From positions 110,464,666 to 110,528,665 of the forward strand of contig CM056576.1 in NCBI GenBank assembly GCA_029721435.1: a stretch of 64,000 bases of DNA, in the 5' to 3' direction. Below, one piece after another: positions 45,686-57,600 of this stretch. The notes below the pieces were generated by a model. The model saw only the letters and a list, made by a program, of their open reading frames with translations, made no database searches and was not told the DNA's origin. Both the position numbers and the translations under genes were made by a program. Position 1 is the first letter of the stretch; the number at the start of each line of letters is the position of its first letter. This DNA is from Gymnothorax reevesii (lineage: Eukaryota; Chordata; Actinopteri; Anguilliformes; Muraenidae).

Positions 45686-47303
45686 GATAACATTTTGCCA
45701 GCGATAATAGCTATCAACATCGCTAGCCGTTAGCCAGCTACCGACTAATGAGTATGATCAGCATTATCACATTAGTACCTTTTTTCACAAGTATGTTCAG
45801 TTATGCTGTCTAACAGATGAGTAACTACATTTATACAATTAGACAATTCTTGCTTGTCTGCGTGCAAACTCCATTATCTTCTTCGGATTCAAGACGAAAA
45901 ACCGAACACACAACACACTGCACGTGCCTTATAAACCTCTATGTTTTAAAGCCAATTCTGGTAAGCTAATTTACTTTTAGCTAACATAATTTAGCTTTGC
46001 GCTAGACTCATAACCATTCCGTGGAGTATAGTAAAATGTGGGTCTACCCTGAAATGTAATGGACATTGTACTGCATTATTTTTACCTTTCGTTAAGCGCT
46101 CCTTGTTTCTGTCCTTCCCGTTATCTCATATTCATTATCTCTGTTCTAAAATGTACATCTAATCGATCTTTGTCACATGCTCAACTGTTGCATTCGCTTT
46201 TAGAACTCATTATCTTTGTTTAGATGAAAATCAGCCACACCGTCGACCTGCATCACTCTCATTGATCCCAGATGCTGCTCACAAACAGATGCTCGGATTA
46301 CACATACTCTGACGTTTCCACCTACCCAAAACTTCGATCTAATAAAGGCTGTACCACAAATAATGTATATGCATGTTTAGTGCTTTTCATGAAAGTTCGG
46401 ATCATGCACAAAGAACAGTTATCATTTTGGATCTCATCTGTCAAGTTGCTGAAAAGTTTCATCATCAACTATGAAGGTCTGTAGGCAAACTAATTAAGAA
46501 TGAAGAATGGTTAATAAATGGTTTGCTAAGCAGTGTTCGAACTGAATTTATGTAGTGCTATAAATGCACTCATATGGACATCACGTTAGATGCTACTCAG
46601 CTGACTCATTATGCATAATGCGTCAAAATACAGTAATGTGAATTGGTGCTTTTCAAAGTAATGGAAATATACAACTTAGTTTATGGATATATCCATATCA
46701 TTTTTATATGAAAAAAATTAAGGTGAGTGTTGGCTGCGTACATGTTTCTAGGAAGTCACAACAGTGGCCGTAGCTTATTGTACATTTTACCATGCTACAT
46801 AATGAAGTGTGGAAATAGAGTTGCTACATATTACGGCCATTCATCAATTAAAATAAAATGGCTAAAATATGCTAAGCAACGAAAGAAAAGCAAGTTAGCT
46901 TGTTAGTTAATGTACTTATATGGTAACAAAGTGGCTGCAAAACAAAGAAAAGTTTGATGAAACGAGTGTAAATGTGCATATGCTTGTAAATAATTTGATT
47001 ACACATAATAATTACGTGCAAAATTATTTTCCGGTTTGTCTTAAATCAAGACTGCCAACTACGAGATAATTCGTGATTACTGGTCAGGGCTGGCGCTAGA
47101 GCTGAAAATTTGGGGGAAAATATCCATCCCTTTATTGACAACAATTAGTCATGGCTAATTCTTGATGGTTATCCTTTATTAACCCGTTTTCCAATTCAAG
47201 AATAATCAAGTGACAATTGAAGACACGGCCTCACTCCCCAAGCGTTCTAACAGGGACAAAATAATGGGCTACATTTAGTATAGAAAAATAATTCAATTAT
47301 AAA

Positions 47304-47569
47304 TAGGTCTATGCACTGGCACTCAGCAACAGTAATTTTTTTTTTTTCAGCGAAAGCGGCATTTCAGAACTCTTTTGCGAATGAAGGTAATTTCGGCGAC
47401 AGGTATGTACACCTGTTTTTGCAGCACAGTCATGCAACTTGCAGTTAAAAACAGACAGCTGTCCATTTGGAAAATGTAAATGGACAAAACCATGTACTAG
47501 TCACCAAAATTACCTTAATTCGCTGAAGAGTTCTGAAATGCCGTCCCCGAGTGCCAGCGCATAGACCTA
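47304..47569. mobile_element. MITE with about 100-bp imperfect inverted arms
   Basis: The left arm begins TAGGTCTATGCACTGGCACTC and continues CGGCATTTCAGAACTCTT, GCGAATGAAGGTAATTTCGG. The right arm carries all of this inverted (CCAAAATTACCTTAATTCGC, AAGAGTTCTGAAATGCCG, GAGTGCCAGCGCATAGACC). The left arm has an extra T-rich insertion. It lies inside the THAP element. Confidence 0.75.
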
Positions 47570-48147
47570 ATTATAACTCACTTCAGTTTCTTTTGTTGCT
47601 CAGTATATTTCCACCGTATCGCCGGCTCACTTTTTCATGGCCGCCCCATTGACACCCTCCGACAGCACTAAATAATTAAAAATATCTCCATATGACACCT
47701 GAGGCCATCGCGACATGTCATCCACCCACTCGGTGAAGTTCATTAACCTTGGGTGTACAAGTAGCTACAATCCCTCCATCGGACTTTTTAATATTTATTT
47801 TTGACTCTTGCCACGTTAGCCTCTCCATCTTCATTCGCTGGGTTTCTCAACATAGCTAACTAGCCATAGCTAGCTGACCGGAAGTTTCAAGACAATTGCG
47901 GAAGACAAGAAATTTTAAAAATGGGCGTGGCTGAATAAGGTGAATAGATGGAGGTTGAATACGGAATTCTTTCACCCCTTGCGTTTTTGGCTGATTATGC
48001 CTCACCACGAAAATTTACCTATGTCATAACTTGAGCTGCCAGGCTTTTGCTCCACGTCCCGCACTATGGAACATCGCTGCAGCACTTTTCTTTTGTTTGT
48101 CATGGGACTGATCTATTATTCTGTGATAAATACGCAAATGTTACTAC

Positions 48148-48450
48148 TCACAAATTTTTCCATAATTCTCTGAGTTTTTGCATGTAGTATCCAGTTGTGA
48201 TTGTATGAATTTGTTCGCCTACATTTCGAGCAAGCATTGAATTTCTTCGTTTGACTGGAGATATCTTTTTGCCGCGGCATTTGTTACAAAAAGAGAGCTG
48301 TAACACATAACAGTAATCTTCCGTGCTCAAGGACGGCTGCTTCACTTTTGGTACGAGTAGCCATTCATCTGTCTCAGCAAACAGATCCACGCAATCTCTA
48401 AAAACACTTTTTCTGGGTAAGGCCTGGTTGGCCAAAGCGTCCAACAGCAA
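48148..48450 (-). other. Unassigned 100-codon ORF
   Basis: The minus strand reads MLLDALANQALPRKSVFRDC, VDLFAETDEWLLVPKVKQPS, YCYVLQLSFCNKCRGKKISP and YYMQKLRELWKNL. The composition looks protein-like and includes CNKC. I recognise no family. It lies just right of the THAP element, so it could be a further mobile-element relic. Could be chance. Confidence 0.2.
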
Positions 48451-48817
48451 TAGGTAAGTGATTCAGAAGCAGAACACAAGCAAGTATCTGAGAGTTTTTA
48501 TAGCTTAGTCCTAATTAGGATTTACTGGCCAAACTCTTTAGCCCAAGAATTAAATAATAAAATCAATATAATTTCTCAAAAACATATAATCAGATTTTGA
48601 TTGTTTTATGATGCATTTTTAGTGTTTTGGTTTTAAAACTTGTGTTTCTGTGCATTGGACGAGCAGTTTGTAGACGAATAACAGTTTTCAGTTTTCTCTT
48701 ATCTCGGTAAGAGTGCTCTCTCGACATTCATAAAGTTTTATCTTTTATCTAAGAGAAGAGCAAAAATATGAAACCATTGTTGCATCCCAGAAATCAATGG
48801 GTAAGAAAAAAAAAACA

Positions 48818-49025
48818 CTCAAACCTATGGGCAATTCAGTGCCTCCAATTAGCTTGATGTGCATGTATATGGACTGTGGGAGGAAGCTGGAATACCTGAA
48901 GGAAACCCATGCGAACAGGGGGATAGCATGCAAATTCCATACAAAAAGGCCCTAGGCCAGATTTGAACCCACGGCCTTCTTGCTTTGGAGGAACAGTGCC
49001 AACTACTGCACCACTGTGCGACCCA
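48818..49025 (-). repeat. Fish dispersed repeat, LINE-tail-like, copy 3 (partial)
   Basis: It contains AATTCAGTGCCTCCAATTAG, TGGACTGTGGGAGGAAG, GGCCTTCTTGCTTTGGAGG and AACTACTGCACCACTGTGCG. It is the right-hand two-thirds of the repeat at 8385 and 12966, more diverged and without the ATTC tail. Confidence 0.65.
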
Positions 49026-49129
49026 CAATATGTGTAATGTGTTCTGTAATTAGTTTCACACCTTTTTTAAATCAATACAATACATTGGTAGAAATCAATG
49101 GAAATAACTTCCCTTTTTTAACACAGAAA

Positions 49130-50080
49130 ACATTTGGAAACTGAGGACTCTCTTGCTAATTTAAAAGTAATTATTTTTTCGTCATTCTATCTTCTGAATG
49201 AGGCTGCTCAACAATCCGTGGTCCCTGTTGTCATATCTTGCACTTCACAACGTGCCACAAGTTTTCAATGGGAGACAGGCCTGGACTGCAGGCCCAGATT
49301 AGCACCCACGCTCCGTGAGACAGCAAGGCCAAACTGTTACTCATGCTCAAAGTGACTTGGCATTGTCTTGCTGAAATAGTCAGGAACATTCCTGGAATAT
49401 ACGCTGTCCAGATGACAACATATGTAGCCCAAAATGTGGACATATGCTTATAAGTGCAAGTTATCCATGCCATGGGCACCAACACACCCCTATACCATGT
49501 AAAACAGTGGCTTTTGAACTGTGCTTTGGCAACAATCAGGATGGTCCTTTTCCTCTTTGGCGTTGAGAACTCAAAGTCTATTATTCCCAAAAAAAAATTC
49601 CCACTGAATCAGTCTATCAAAGATATGCTGAAGCTAACAGTGCTTCACAGTGTTTGTGGATGTAATTAATACACAGCTTTGGTTTTGCACAGTAGTCTCA
49701 CCTTGCATTAATGCAGCAACAAACTGTGTTTCTGGACTGTGAACCCATGTGGTTATACTTCTGACAAAACCAAGGAGTGTTTTTTTTTTTTTTTTTTTAA
49801 ACAGTGCCCTCTGAGGGCTTAAGAATCACAGGTGGTCAACACTGGTTTTTGGTCCAGCCCTTTCAGCATAATTTCTCCTGATTCTTGGAATCTTCAAATA
49901 TTAAAGATCGGAGATGGCAAAATTCCTCACATTTTTATCATGCAATATTCCCCACAGGTGCATTTTTAACATCCCCACCCTTAATTTCTGCCCGACCAAC
50001 CTTTTTGGAATGTGTTGCAGGCATCAAAATAGGAATTAGCAAATATCTACAATGATCAGCAACGCTGATTAGGTAGCTAA
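49130..50080 (-). mobile_element. Decayed Tc1 copy related to the 33656 element
   Basis: The minus strand at 49231-49590 reads WACSPGLSPIENLWHVVKCK, ISARQCQVTL and VLVPMAWITCTYKH. At the DNA level TTTTCAATGGGAGACAGGCC (49261-49280) is shared with 34065-34084, and GGAATGTGTTGCAGGCATCAA near 50010 matches the 35060 region. The middle is rearranged, with a long T-run at 49779-49798. No intact terminal repeat was found. Confidence 0.7.
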
Positions 50081-50229
50081 AACCTTAAATATAATTTATG
50101 TGAGCTGGTCTAAATACATAGTAGAGTGCAGTGATGATTACACACTTAAAAAAGATTAAGATAAATCAGAAACCAAGTACTATTCAATTATTTATTGAAT
50201 GTAATATTGAATCGTATATGAATATAAGT

Positions 50230-51010
50230 GAACAGATCCTAATATAAAGTAAAAACAACAATAATGTCTTTTTGAGAGGAACAGCAAGTATCAAGTGTGC
50301 CCATCCTTAGCTTTGATTAAAGCATTTAGGCTTTCAGGCATAGTGTTCATGTTTTATTATTTTTTTATTTCTGTGCTCGTTAACCATTCCATATGGTTTG
50401 AAGTTCATTCCCAAGAGTTACTTTTGATTTCACAATGGATTTGTTTCAAGCAGATCCCAGATTTCCACAATCAGATTAAGATCTGGATTTTGAGCAGGCA
50501 GGTCATAACTTTTATGTCACCAGATGATGCTTTCTAACAGACAATTTTTGCACAACTTCTACACTTTGCACACGTGTGTTAAGTCATTATCTTGTAGAAA
50601 ATAAAATCCCTAACCAATCAATCGCTTTCAGATAGTAATGCATGCCTAATAAGGATGCAGCGATACTTCTTTTGATCCATGATTCCATTGATTTTTATGA
50701 GATGACCTTTCGAGCACACTGAACCCCAACCCATAATATTACCACCTCCATGTTTTACTGAAGGGGTTAAACAGTCATTTTTGAAAAGTCCTCCAACTCT
50801 ACAGTGCACATAGGTTCAGAGTTCGGATGAGAAAATTTCAAATTTTGATTCATAGGTCCAAAGGACTTGTTCCCGTTCCGTTGGTGCCCAATCCTTGAAT
50901 TTCTTGGCAAACTCCTGTTTTTTTTTTGGCAGCAATCAAACCATTTTCTCACAGGCATCCGGAAATAGATCTTGATACTTCCATCTCTTAACTTCTTGCG
51001 CAATTAATAT
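50230..51010 (-). mobile_element. Decayed Tc1-like element of another family
   Basis: Minus-strand frames: KKLRDGSIKIYFRMPVRKWF and GHQRNGNKSF (50767-51003, in the place of the usual 'LGPEKKRDRV..WSDES'), then LTPSVKHGGGNIMGWGSVC, GHLIKINGIMDQKKYRCILI (50618-50809). A shifted frame continues with the QDND and DLNLIVEIWD region near 50440-50580. Order and motifs are those of Tc1 transposase. The catalytic motifs are split by frameshifts. Confidence 0.75.
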
Positions 51011-51504
51011 CATCATGAAGTTCTGGTGTCAACTGCTGATTTTTTTTTTCTTACATGTCATACACAGATAAAAAAAAACATCAGATGTACTTAAATTCCA
51101 TTTTGCACCTCTGTTGCAACTAGTTTTAAGCGAAACAGACTCTGAAACTTGGCGTTTCTTGCAGTGCCATGGCAGAATTTAGAAATTCTTCAGAAGTGAC
51201 CAAACAGCATTGTGTAAGGCCAAAATGTGGTTAAAAAAAAAAAAAACAATCTCACAGAGACCTCCAATCGTTATGCTATTTTGTTTGACACTGTGACGCT
51301 GCTCAAAGTTCACATCACCATATATACTGGAACAGCTCACCGTCAGAGGTAATTTTGCAGAATGATGTCACCTCAAACCAGTTTAAACAATTTTTTAGCA
51401 TCAATAATCCTGGAATGAACCTTAAAACATGCATCAATGGTATGCAGTAGTCAAAAAAAAAAAAAAAATCGGCAAATCCTTCCAATTGTTATAAAACATG
51501 TTTT

Positions 51505-51963
51505 CAGCTGCAGTGCAGAGATGATCACCACGTCGCGGGTTCGAACCTCGGCGTACCCACCGGCAGGGGTCGGCAGCCTTTTCAGAGTAGCGCACAATTG
51601 GCTATCGCGCTACAGGGTTACAAATTGGGAAGGGACTGCCGGATTTGGGTATTCGGTAACAGCTTTGTTTGTTGCTCCAGCGCCTCCTGTTGGCCAGACG
51701 GGCGCTCGTCAGGAAGACTCCGGCTTGGTTCATGTCCGGGTATCCTCCGCCCTCGCTCTGAACTTGCGAAGATTCAACCAGCGAGTGTATAAGAATCAGT
51801 GGCTGACAGGCACGTGCTTCGGAGGAGAGCCGTGAACTGTCTTCACTATCCTGAGTTTGCAGCAAGGGGTCGCATACGAGCAAGCTTTGTACATAGTTCC
51901 CCAATTGGGCATTCCAAATTCGGGTGGGATTGGAGATGCCAAATTTATAAAAAAAAAAAAAAA
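51505..51963 (+). repeat. tRNA-headed SINE with poly(A) tail
   Basis: A pol III B-box-like GCGGGTTCGAACCTC lies at 51535-51549, followed by a long unique body (GGCAGGGGTCGGCAGCCTTT, CGCTCGTCAGGAAGACTCC, GTGGCTGACAGGCACGTGC, GGTCGCATACGAGCAAGC), ending in about 14 A at 51950-51963. The same body occurs reversed and 5'-truncated at 13979-14241. Open frames through it are incidental. Confidence 0.75.
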
Positions 51964-54900
51964 CATGTTTTCAGTGTTGTTTATGACCCATATTTCACCT
52001 CTGTATACTTGTGGGAGTGATTTTTTTTTTGTTCTCATTGCTTGCAATTGTATTTTTCAATACATTTTTTTTCAAAAAAAAAAAAAAAAAAAGAATTGGC
52101 CCTGTTTCCACAGGAAGCGGGTTTTTGTGCTTGAAGCACCCATAACCTAATTTTCAGATCGCTCCTGTGCAGGCTTATTGATGCAAAGGTACAAGAACAG
52201 TCTTCTTAGCACTTCTGCAGTTCATCATTACCGAAGTCAAGTCTCGGTAATTTAGTGTTAAGTTGCCTTAGAAAGGTTAGCTTATACAATGGAAAAAAAA
52301 AATGCGTTTGGTCTTAGCAACTGAGCTAATGGATGTTCATTTCCCCAAAGCATTACTAGACCCATATAGTCGCATATGGCTTGAACTATGTCCCTAAATT
52401 TCCACAGTAGCTTGCACCTGTGCTTTCGGAAATGTAGCAACGCTGGATAAAATAAATGGGAAGCCAAGCGATAACACTGAACCTAGTTACAGCGGTTGGG
52501 CTGAATTAGCAAACATTAATACTGACTAACCAAATTGCCTGCAAACCTAGAGTCCCTTCACAGATAACAGTAAGCAAATCTAAACAGTTATCAATTGATT
52601 TGAGCCACCATTGCTGTTAATGTCGCAAGTCCCTCCCTCTTCTTGATTTCGATTTGTTGGCGAAAGAGAAGAAACATTGTTCTAAAAAGGGTGAGCGGAA
52701 TAGGAAAAAAAGCTAAAAGTTCAGGGCGTTTTTTTTTCAGAGGGCGTCGAGCGCTGGCAACGCTGAACTTTATTTTTATAGAAAATAGATGCTTCCAGCA
52801 CTTCCTGTGGATACATTAGGACACCTTTTATATAAAAGTGATGGTGCATAATCATCACTGCACACAACAGTACGCGAAATAACTTTCATATTGCAGTTTT
52901 AACATTTGCACATTATAGTCAAAACTTGTTGGGAGTTGAGGTTTTGACCATACAGCGGAAAAAAAAGCTATATTTAATGGAGGTATGCTGTAAATGTGGA
53001 CCATATTTTTAGGCTCCTCCTTTGCATCCACTGTGGTCAGCTTCAAATTAGTGGCCTTTCTTTAAATTTGACAAGCTTAATTTCATGAATTGCCTCTGAG
53101 AAGAGATGTAAGGATTTATAACGAAGTGAGACCAATGTTACTAGAGTTACTACAGGTTAGTGCTCATAGATTTCCTTATCAACCTACACTGCATTACAAA
53201 ACCTAACCAATTGCTGTATGGACTGACCCCTAGGGGCCACATCAACCAGGTTAAAATACAATTCAAGACCTGAACACGGAACCAACAAGCAAATAACTGT
53301 CAACATATTTACAATTTTAAAGGGATTTAGTCCCCAACCAGAATTAAGCGACACTAATTAAGCAGTGAAATGTTCCATGAATTTGAAGAGGAGTACCCAA
53401 GTAGCATCCTTTTTTGAGTGCTAGCATCATTTTGTTGAAATTCACTGGTCCAAACAGGAATCACAGACCAGGGCAGTACTGATTTCCCAAAAAGGCACTA
53501 AAAATTGCAGGGCAATTTGGAATTCTGAATGAAGCAGTAATGAAAATTGAGGTGCAAATGGGCGCTTTATATAAGGCTCGAGTCAGCAGCAGTCGCAGAA
53601 GGCCCTTTAAATTCATTTCAGTCCAGTCACCGCTTTAGGCAGTGCATAACCAAGTTTATCACCAGCATCTGTCTGATTATGGTTCAAATTCAGAAGTACT
53701 GAAAAAAGAATTTGTTCAAAATGCATAGGGGCACCATTGCCAAACAGGTTCATTTGGCGGGGAAATATTTTACTCCAAATTCTAACAACAGTCACCCTTT
53801 CTTAACTAGGTATTATTGCAGATAACACAAATGAAATATGCTATAACCATTTTACATGAAAGAGTTGCATTTTGAAAAAATACGCAGGTTCCATGAACCT
53901 TCAAGCACTGAAGAATCCACAACCTTTTATATCCCGAGTTCTAACAAATTCCAGACCACCCCTTCCAAGGCCTGCATGGGCCAGTGAAAACCCTGTATGC
54001 CAATCTGTCGATATAAAAACATCAGAGAACTAAGGAGAGTTAACCTCTCATACCATAAGGCAATGAGCTGGAACGCACATAGCCACAATAGAACGGAGGA
54101 ATGTTTATGACAATTAAATGAGCTTCAAACTTGAAGAACGGTCATAATGGTTAAATCAGTCGACTTTCAAAACAAGAGGTTCATGTATGTGGGTTAAATA
54201 AACAAACTGGTTCACTTTCAAAACAAAAAGGTCATGAGTAAAATGTGCAATCTGATTAACTTTCAAAACTTTATGACCAGAAAAATGCAGGCAATAAATC
54301 ACAGCACAGCTGGTAATAGTGCACAAATTTTAATGACATCAGAAGGGGGGTGTTGGGGAGCATCGGTACAGTATAAACAAAACAAAAAAGGAATACGCAG
54401 GTTTACTGCAGCTCACAACAGGAAGCCACTGGCTCAAGTTTCATTCAATTCTTTTCCAACCAGCAGACATCTTCCCACTTAAAATATACAAATGGCCAAT
54501 AAAAAAGAAAATAAAAAATACATTATTTTCTCGTTGGACAGAGAGCAATATTAAATTTAAGGAAAAAACAATGATTAACCTTCAGATTTATAGGAGTAAT
54601 GGCAAAAGCAGAAAGTATGATAATGTACTTTAATGGATTCAATTCCATGGGCAACAGGCTAAAATACAGACTGAAATGCCTAAATGATCCATAAGCCCAT
54701 AAGTTCGAATGTACCTCTAGAGGGTGAAATCTTAAAGAAATAATGAAAATCTCAGCAGGTTACCCAAAGCCTAGGCTGAAAACATTTCAAATGGGGAATG
54801 CACACTTATTTTGTTTAATCTGTTAGCTTCATTTGGACATGATGGTCAGAAATTTACCACTAAACATGAAATGTGTCTCAGTGGTTTGTAAACCAAATGC

Positions 54901-55851
54901 TGGCCAGAAACAGAATTAATTTTGCTCAGCAGTACAGACAGTTCACTTTGACATGGAAAAGAAATGAAATATTTGACAACTGACCTCCTCTCTGAATGTC
55001 TTAAATCTAAGTGTAAGGTCATTTTTTTTACTCCACTGATGCATTCCAAGATGAACTCATTCCATATACAAATGCTCCACAATCATATGCCCTCCTCAAC
55101 TGGCACTGGCTCAGGTTTGGTTTCAATCATTTTAATTTCATGGCTATTAATACTACACTTCTACAGCCATGACTTAAACAGGAGCTGATATACTTGCACT
55201 TGTGCGCCACTACCACCCATGTATAATGCAAGATGAACTGAGAGGGAAAAAAAAAAAGCGAGACACTACAACAAGTGTTTGCATGTCCCTGACCATCAGC
55301 AGTAATAATCTTTGTCCCTCACTTAATTTTTTTTAAATTAATTTGCTCAACTTTTTCCCCATATAAAACAAAATGGAAAAAAAAAAAAAAAAATCTAAGG
55401 AAACAAAACTTGTTTTTTAAATTCTATTTTATATCTTAACATTAGAACATACAAGACACCACTGTTGAAAAATATAGTTTTGGTTTGCAATATAATGTGG
55501 AAAAAAAAGAGCACATTAAACTCCCTGCAACACCCCCCCCACCCCCCCGCCCCAGACGGGTGGGAGGACATAACCAAGCACACCTCCTTGGGCCACAGTA
55601 ACAGACCGCAACGGGAAGGGAGATTATCACATTGTTTCTTGGGCATTAGGCAAGAAATATCCATCGGGGATGCATCCTAATGGAAGGAATCTGTTTATAG
55701 CTTATGCAGCTCTGAGGTGGGGAGGTGGAAGGTGGCCTGAGGAGGTGAAGGGTGTGACTGGAAACGAGCTAATCCACCGAGAAGGACAGAACCGAAGGGT
55801 GCCTCGCATTTCTTGATCCAGCCTTTTAAGGAGCGAAGTGGCAGCCTGGAT
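51964..55851 (-). other. cdc73 3' UTR and downstream flank
   Basis: The right part must hold the cdc73 3' UTR (minus strand), but I could not choose a poly(A) site. Homopolymers: A-runs at 52075-52092 and 55376-55393, and C-runs at 55532-55548. A TATA-like CTTTATATAAGG is at 53568. No second gene was seen. Confidence 0.45.
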
Positions 55852-55888
55852 TTAGAACCTCAAGTGGGACTTGTGTTTCACCATGTAC
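55852..55888 (-). CDS. cdc73: cdc73 (parafibromin), last coding exon
   Basis: The minus strand reads a splice acceptor (AG at 55889-55890), then G completing an Arg codon, then YMVKHKSHLRF and TAA at 55852-55854. This is the exact C-terminal end I know for vertebrate CDC73. The protein is a subunit of the nuclear Paf1 complex, which travels with RNA polymerase II and supports histone H2B ubiquitination and transcript elongation. The exon was found by following the donor at the end of the 56384-56525 exon. Phase matches (two bases of the Arg codon upstream, one here). The 3' UTR runs to lower coordinates; I could not fix its end. Confidence 0.93.
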
Positions 55889-56159
55889 CTACGTGTTGGA
55901 AAAATGGTAAGGGTCAACTCTGATGGCAAAAGAGAAAAAACAACAAACCCTCAGACAATGGCGATGGACAATGAGCCAACTAAGCAATAAGAAAGTACTG
56001 GTCTACTGCCATTTTATAAAAAGGGACAAAAGTAAAATGTTAAGAGTCCTGCATGGGTGGTCAGAATACTGATTTGTTCTTGGACACTGCAGTTATGCTA
56101 CAGTGGAGCAGCTCAGTCCGAAAACATCGGAGAAATTACCGCCCTGGATCTAACAACCA

Positions 56160-56260
56160 TTTAAAAACATGCTAACACAAGGACAGATAAACACACACAG
56201 GCACACGCACAGGCACAGGCACGCGTACAAACTCACCGGGGCACGAGCACATTCATGCAC
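56160..56260. repeat. CA/CACG-rich microsatellite in the last cdc73 intron
   Basis: ACACACACAGGCACACGCAC and GGCACAGGCACGCG form an impure purine-pyrimidine alternating tract. It lies within the 495-nt intron 55891-56383. Confidence 0.6.
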
Positions 56261-56383
56261 ACATGCACATAGGACTGATAAACATGAACCCTCTTATCGG
56301 ATGCGGGGTCTTATCTCTCCTGCGCATTCGTTTCTAATCCTGGCAGCCATAACTGGAGGTCTGCTATCAGCCGTGGCACTGAC

Positions 56384-56525
56384 CGGTCGAGTGTCTCCCA
56401 GAAGCGCAGGAACACGGGTCGGTCCAGGTGCCGCTTGTGGTGGCTCAGCTCCAGAACAGTCACATCCCATTTCTGCACGTTGGGATCAGTCTTGGCCTCG
56501 TCATACTTCAAGTGAAAGGCTCGGA
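56384..56525 (-). CDS. cdc73: cdc73, penultimate coding exon (C-terminal domain)
   Basis: On the minus strand, CCCCTCAG is followed by an exon reading (I)[44 protein letters not shown]. This is the core of the CDC73 C-terminal domain, which has a Ras-like fold and helps bind the Paf1 complex to chromatin and polymerase. The exon is 142 nt. The donor is CG|GTCAGT, a fair but not perfect consensus. The open frame runs on past the donor for 25 codons ([10 protein letters not shown]...NAQER, stop near 56314), so retaining the 495-nt intron would give a different C-terminus. Compared with the human protein as I recall it, the only changes I notice are conservative (for example IRAF for IKAF). It is under clear coding constraint, unlike everything around it. 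Confidence 0.95.
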
Positions 56526-56993
56526 CTGAGGGGTGAGGCGTGAAAAGCAAAGTATTAAGCTCTGAGAGGTGCCAAGGAGAACCTGAAATCAACCTTCACC
56601 AAAATATCACTCTCGTGTCACACTTTAGCAGAAAAAAGAATTCATTCAATTATAATCAATTACCATTTTAAAGAATGGAATAAGAAACGCATTCAGTGAG
56701 GGGAAAATAGGAATAATCTGCCACAATATCAAATTTGAACAATTTTCCAAATTTAAATTCGGGAAACACTGAAGTCTCAAAATATCTGATTGGTAGCCAT
56801 GTTGAAGCTTGTGGTTTCTTCTCAGCAGTGACCATTTTAAAGCACGGCTCTTGTTATCCATCAAAATGTATTTCTGTTCATGTACATGCAAATATATGAA
56901 TATACTTGTGTGAAGTGCAGATCTAATGCTGCCAACGCTGGATCCTGTTCGAGCCCAATAAACATTTGTTTGCAAATGCATATCACAGCATTA

Positions 56994-57600
56994 CAGTGGG
57001 GTGCAAAACTTAGGGCATCCCTGGTCTGTTACAATTCACCTCCAAGTGATTGAAAGCAAACCTGAACACTAAATGCTACGAAGTTGAACATGACACATTG
57101 AATCACATTTTAAAGCAAGAATAATTTTTATTTAAAAATTTTTACAGTTTCAAAATAATAAATCAAGAAAAAAAGGCCTCGTGCAAAAGTTTGGGAACCC
57201 TGTCAGCTAGTACTTTGTAACTCCTCCTCGGGCAGAAATATTCTTTGGCCTTCTTGCATGCATGGCATGTTTGAGGTCTTTCCACAGATTTCCAATAAAA
57301 TTCAAGTCTGGGGACTGTGATGACCATTCCAAAATCTTCATCCATCTTACCTGAGGTATGCTTCCGGTCATTGTCTTGCTGGAATACCAAACGTCGATTC
57401 AACTTCAATTTCTGAACTAAGCTTACATTAGCCTCTAGAATGTCTTGATATTTGGTGGAATCCATTCTTCCTTCCACCCGCACAATATTGTCTGTGCCCC
57501 CAGCTGCTACACAACCCCAAAGCATAATGGATCCACCTCCATGTTTTATAGTTGGCAGGGCTTGATAAGTACATTTTCCCGATGGCCCCAGACCTGTGGA
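56994..57600 (-). mobile_element. Truncated Tc1-like element inside the cdc73 intron
   Basis: The left end CAGTGGGGTGCAAAACTTAG is preceded by TA (56992-56993). The minus strand reads SGKCTYQALPTIKHGGGSIM, LWGCVAAGGTDNIVRVEGRM, STKYQDILEANVSLVQKLKL and RLVFQQDNDRKHTS (second catalytic Asp). The last motif reads PDLNFIGN in a shifted frame, so the catalytic Glu is Gly. The N-terminal DNA-binding half and the right terminal repeat are absent; the copy ends where the CpG-rich block begins. Confidence 0.85.

Larger units (their letters stand above)
45240..47944 (+). mobile_element. Candidate THAP-domain DNA transposon (2.7 kb)
   Basis: The left end TTCACCTTATTCCGCG and the right end (inverted) TTCACCTTATTCAGCC match. 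Inside both arms a second shared block, TTGTCTT(T)GAA(A)CTTCCGGT, lies about 50 bp in (left 45289-45306, right about 47878-47898). TA flanks each end. The left end is followed within 120 bp by a THAP domain ORF. No nuclease domain could be read, and the interior holds another MITE (47304). P, Kolobok and IS4EU-type transposons carry THAP domains; which one this is I cannot say. Confidence 0.55.

Noticed and set aside
51437..52150. Overlapping ORFs up to 132 codons on both strands
   Set aside because: They run through a SINE body and poly(A) tracts and share no protein-like motif.
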